Positions 61,361-64,000 of a stretch of 64,000 bases of DNA are shown in pieces. Under the pieces are notes generated by a model that searched no databases, was not told where the DNA came from, and saw only the letters and a program-made list of their open reading frames with translations. Made by a program: the position numbers and the translations under genes. The stretch spans positions 1 through 64,000 of the forward strand of contig NW_027096052.1 in assembly GCF_040115645.1 (NCBI RefSeq). Direction: 5' to 3'. Every line of letters begins with the position of its first letter. Within the stretch, counting starts at the first letter, position 1. Origin of the DNA: Euwallacea fornicatus (Eukaryota > Arthropoda > Insecta > Coleoptera > Curculionidae).

Positions 61361-64000
61361 AATCTTGAAAAGTCACGAAAGATGTGTGTTTGAACACATA
61401 AATTACTCGTTTTCTAGAAAACTCACCAAGATACAATGAAGCCTTATGAGTCATGATGAAGAGCTCAACAAGGTGATTCTGTTGTCAAATTTTGAAGGTA
61501 TTTGGAGCTCATTTGCCGAAGTTACGAGGTTCAAATCTTGAAAAGTCACGAAAGATGTGTGTTTGAGCACATAAACTACTCGTTTTCTAGAAAACTCACC
61601 AAGACAGAATGAAGCCTTATGAGTCATGATGAAGTGCTCAACGAGGTTATTCTGTTATTAAATATTGAAGGTATTTGGAGCTCATTTGCCGAAGTTACGG
61701 AGGTTCAAATCTTGAAAAGTCACGAAAGATGTGTGTTTGAGCACATAAATTACTCGTTTTCTAGAAAACTCACCAAGACAGAATGAAGCCTTATGAGTCA
61801 TGATGACGAGCTCCACGAGGTTATTCTGTTGTCAAATTTTGAAGGTATTTGGAGCTCATTTGACGAAGTTACGGAGGTTCAAATCTTGAAAAGTCACGAA
61901 AGATGTGTGTTTGAGCACATAAATTACTCGTTTTCTAGAAAACTCACCAAGACAGAATGAAGCCTTATGAGTCATGATGAAGAGATCAAAGAGGTGATTC
62001 TGTGGTCAAATTTTGAAGGTATTTGGAGCTCATTTGCCGAAGTTACGGAGGTTCAAATCTTGAAAAGTCACGAAAGATGTGTGTTTGAGCACATAAATTA
62101 CTCGTTTTCTAGAAAACTCACCAAGACAGAATGAAGCCTTATGAGTCATGATGACGAGCTCCACGAGGTTATTCTGTTGTCAAATATTGAAAGTATTTGG
62201 AGCTCATTTGCCGAAGTTACGGAGGTTCAAATCTTGAAAAGTCACGAAAGATGTGTGTTTGAGCACATAAATTACTCGTTTTCTAGAAAACTCACCAAGA
62301 CAGAATGAAGCCTTATGAGTCATGATGACGAGCTCCACGAGGTTATTCTGTTGTCAAATTTTGAAGGTATTTGGAGCTCATTTGCCGAAGTTACGGAGGT
62401 TCAAATCTTGAAAAGTCACGAAAGATGTGTGTTTGAGCACATAAATTACTCGTTTTCTAGAAAACTCACCAAGACAGAATGAAGCCTTATGAGTGATGAT
62501 GAAGAGCTCAACGTGGTTATTCTGTTATTAAATATTGAAGGTATTTGGAGCTCATTTGCCGAAGATACCGAGGTTCAAATCTGGAAAAGTCACGAAAGAT
62601 GTGTGTTTGAGCACTTAATTTACTCGTTTTCTAGAAAATTCACCAAGATACAATGAAGCCTTATGAGTCATGATGACGAGTTCCACGAGGTTATTCTGTT
62701 GTCAAATTTTGAAGGTATTTGGAGCTCATTTGCCGAAGTTACGTAGGTTCAAATCTTGAAAAGTCACGAAAGATGTGTGTTTCAGCACATAAATTACTCG
62801 TTTTCTAGAAAACTCACCAAGACAGAATGAAGCCTTATGAGTCATGATGAAGAGCTCCACGAGGTGATTCTGTTGTCAAATTTTGAAGGTATTTGGAGCT
62901 CATTTGCCGAAGTTACGTAGGTTCAAATCTTGAAAAGTCACGAAAGATGTGTGTTTGAGCACATAAACTACTCGTTTTCTAGAAAACTCACCAAGACAGA
63001 ATGAAGCCTTATGAGTCATGATGAAGAGCTCCACGAGGTGTTTCTGTTGTCAAATTTTGAAGGTATTTGGAGCTCATTTGCCGAAGTTACGTAGGTTCAA
63101 ATCTTGAAAAGTCACGAAAGATGTGTGTTTGAGCACATAAACTACTCGTTTTCTAGAAAACTCACCAAGACAGAATGAAGCCTTATGAGTCATGATGAAG
63201 TGCTCAACGAGGTTATTCTGTTATTAAATATTGAAGGTATTTGGAGCTCATTTGCCGAAGTTACGGAGGTTCAAATCTTGAAAAGTCACGAAAGATGTGT
63301 GTTTGAGCACATAAATTACTCGTTTTCTAGAAAACTCACCAAGACAGAATGAAGCCTTATGAGTCATGATGACGAGCTCCACGAGGTTATTCTGTTGTCA
63401 AATTTTGAAGGTATTTGGAGCTCATTTGACGAAGTTACGGAGGTTCAAATCTTGAAAAGTCACGAAAGATGTGTGTTTGAGCACATAAATTACTCGTTTT
63501 CTAGAAAACTCACCAAGATACAATGAAGCCTTATGAGTCATGATGAAGAGCTCAACAAGGTAATTCTGTTGTCAAATTTTGAAGGCATTTGGAGCTCATT
63601 TGCCGAAGTTACGAGGTTCAAAGCTGGAAAAGTCACGAAAGTTGTGTGTTTGAGCACATAAATTACTCGTTTTCTAGAAAACTCACCAAGACAGAATGAA
63701 GCTTTATGAGTCATGATGAAGTGCTCAAAGAGGTGATTCTGTGGTCAAATTTTGAAGGTATTTGGAGCTCATTTGCCGATGTTACGGAGGTTCAAATCTG
63801 GAAAAGTCACGAAAGATGTGTGTTTGAGCACATAAATTACTCGTTTTCTCGATAACTCACCAAGACAGAATGAAGCCTTATGAGTAATGATGAAGTGCTC
63901 AACGAGGTTATTCTGTTATTAAATATTGAAGGTATTTGGAGCTCATTTGCCGAAGTTACGGAGGTTCAAAGCTGGAAAAGTCACGAAAGTTGTGTGTTTG
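61360..64000. repeat. Higher-order block, copy B of the 3999-bp period (cut by window end)
   Basis: Matches 57361-60001 through all five private markers listed for that copy and is still matching at the last base of the window, so the true duplicated length is more than 2.64 kb. Confidence 0.88.

Larger units (their letters stand above)
19609..64000. repeat. Right arm of 174-bp tandem satellite array
   Basis: The array resumes in the middle of the split monomer and continues to the window end, about 255 copies. From 19713 to 63876 there are 254 periods minus 33 bp, which fits 174-bp units plus about 33 copies of the 1-bp-short class. I saw no second insertion, no non-satellite gap and no inversion; every monomer faces the same way. 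Subtypes are shuffled into higher-order blocks listed separately. The array continues beyond 64000. Confidence 0.97.

Noticed and set aside
1..64000. CENP-B box in the monomer
   Set aside because: The minus strand has CTTCGGCAAATGAGC, which matches only the first half of the box (TTCG and the central A). The CGGG half is absent.
1..64000. Telomeric repeats or tRNA/rRNA genes
   Set aside because: No TTAGG-type tandem runs, tRNA A/B boxes in order, or rRNA-like conserved stretches were found by eye.

Overview
This window is eukaryotic satellite DNA interrupted by one retrotransposon. I see no bacterial gene, operon or single-copy host gene. The retrotransposon has two intact ORFs: a gag-like protein with CCHC knuckles, and an endonuclease plus reverse transcriptase without RNase H. 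This points to the Jockey clade of non-LTR elements, which is typical of arthropods, so an insect or other arthropod genome is the best guess. The species cannot be told from the sequence, and I do not recognise the satellite family.

Layout. Positions 1-15282 and 19609-64000 are one continuous head-to-tail array of a 174-bp monomer, about 343 monomers in all. Two fixed anchors give the arithmetic. From 73 to 15202 there are 87 periods minus 9 bp, and from 19713 to 63876 there are 254 periods minus 33 bp. This fits a 174-bp unit with about 42 copies that are 1 bp short. The nine short copies in the left arm can be found individually. The array runs off both ends of the window. It is organised into higher-order repeats. 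These include a 4-monomer 696-bp unit (1743-3655), a 7-monomer 1218-bp tandem duplication (4872-7320) and a 10-monomer 1740-bp unit (31314-38447). There are also multi-kilobase block duplications at offsets of 3827, 7306, 4519, 3125 and 3999 bp.

The element (15283-19608, about 4.33 kb) lies sense on the + strand and has an 11-12 bp target-site duplication of satellite sequence. Removing the element plus one duplication copy restores the 174-bp phase exactly. It carries a short 5' UTR, ORF1 (435 aa), ORF2 (888 aa from the preferred start), a 208-bp 3' region with a strong hairpin next to AATAAA, and a short A tail. ORF1 would bind and package the RNA. ORF2 would nick target DNA and prime reverse transcription. 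Both look undamaged, so the copy is young and may be competent. Two related satellite blocks (7533-9288 and 42713-44926) hold the matching empty site, which allows relative dating.

The most notable observations are the array architecture with datable recombination junctions, a nearly invariant protein-binding-like box in each monomer (a 14-bp palindrome containing TTCTAGAA, followed by ATGAGTCAT), the translational overlap ATGGCTAA between the ORFs, and the 3' hairpin. Whether this is a centromere, and whether the element prefers it, is inference.
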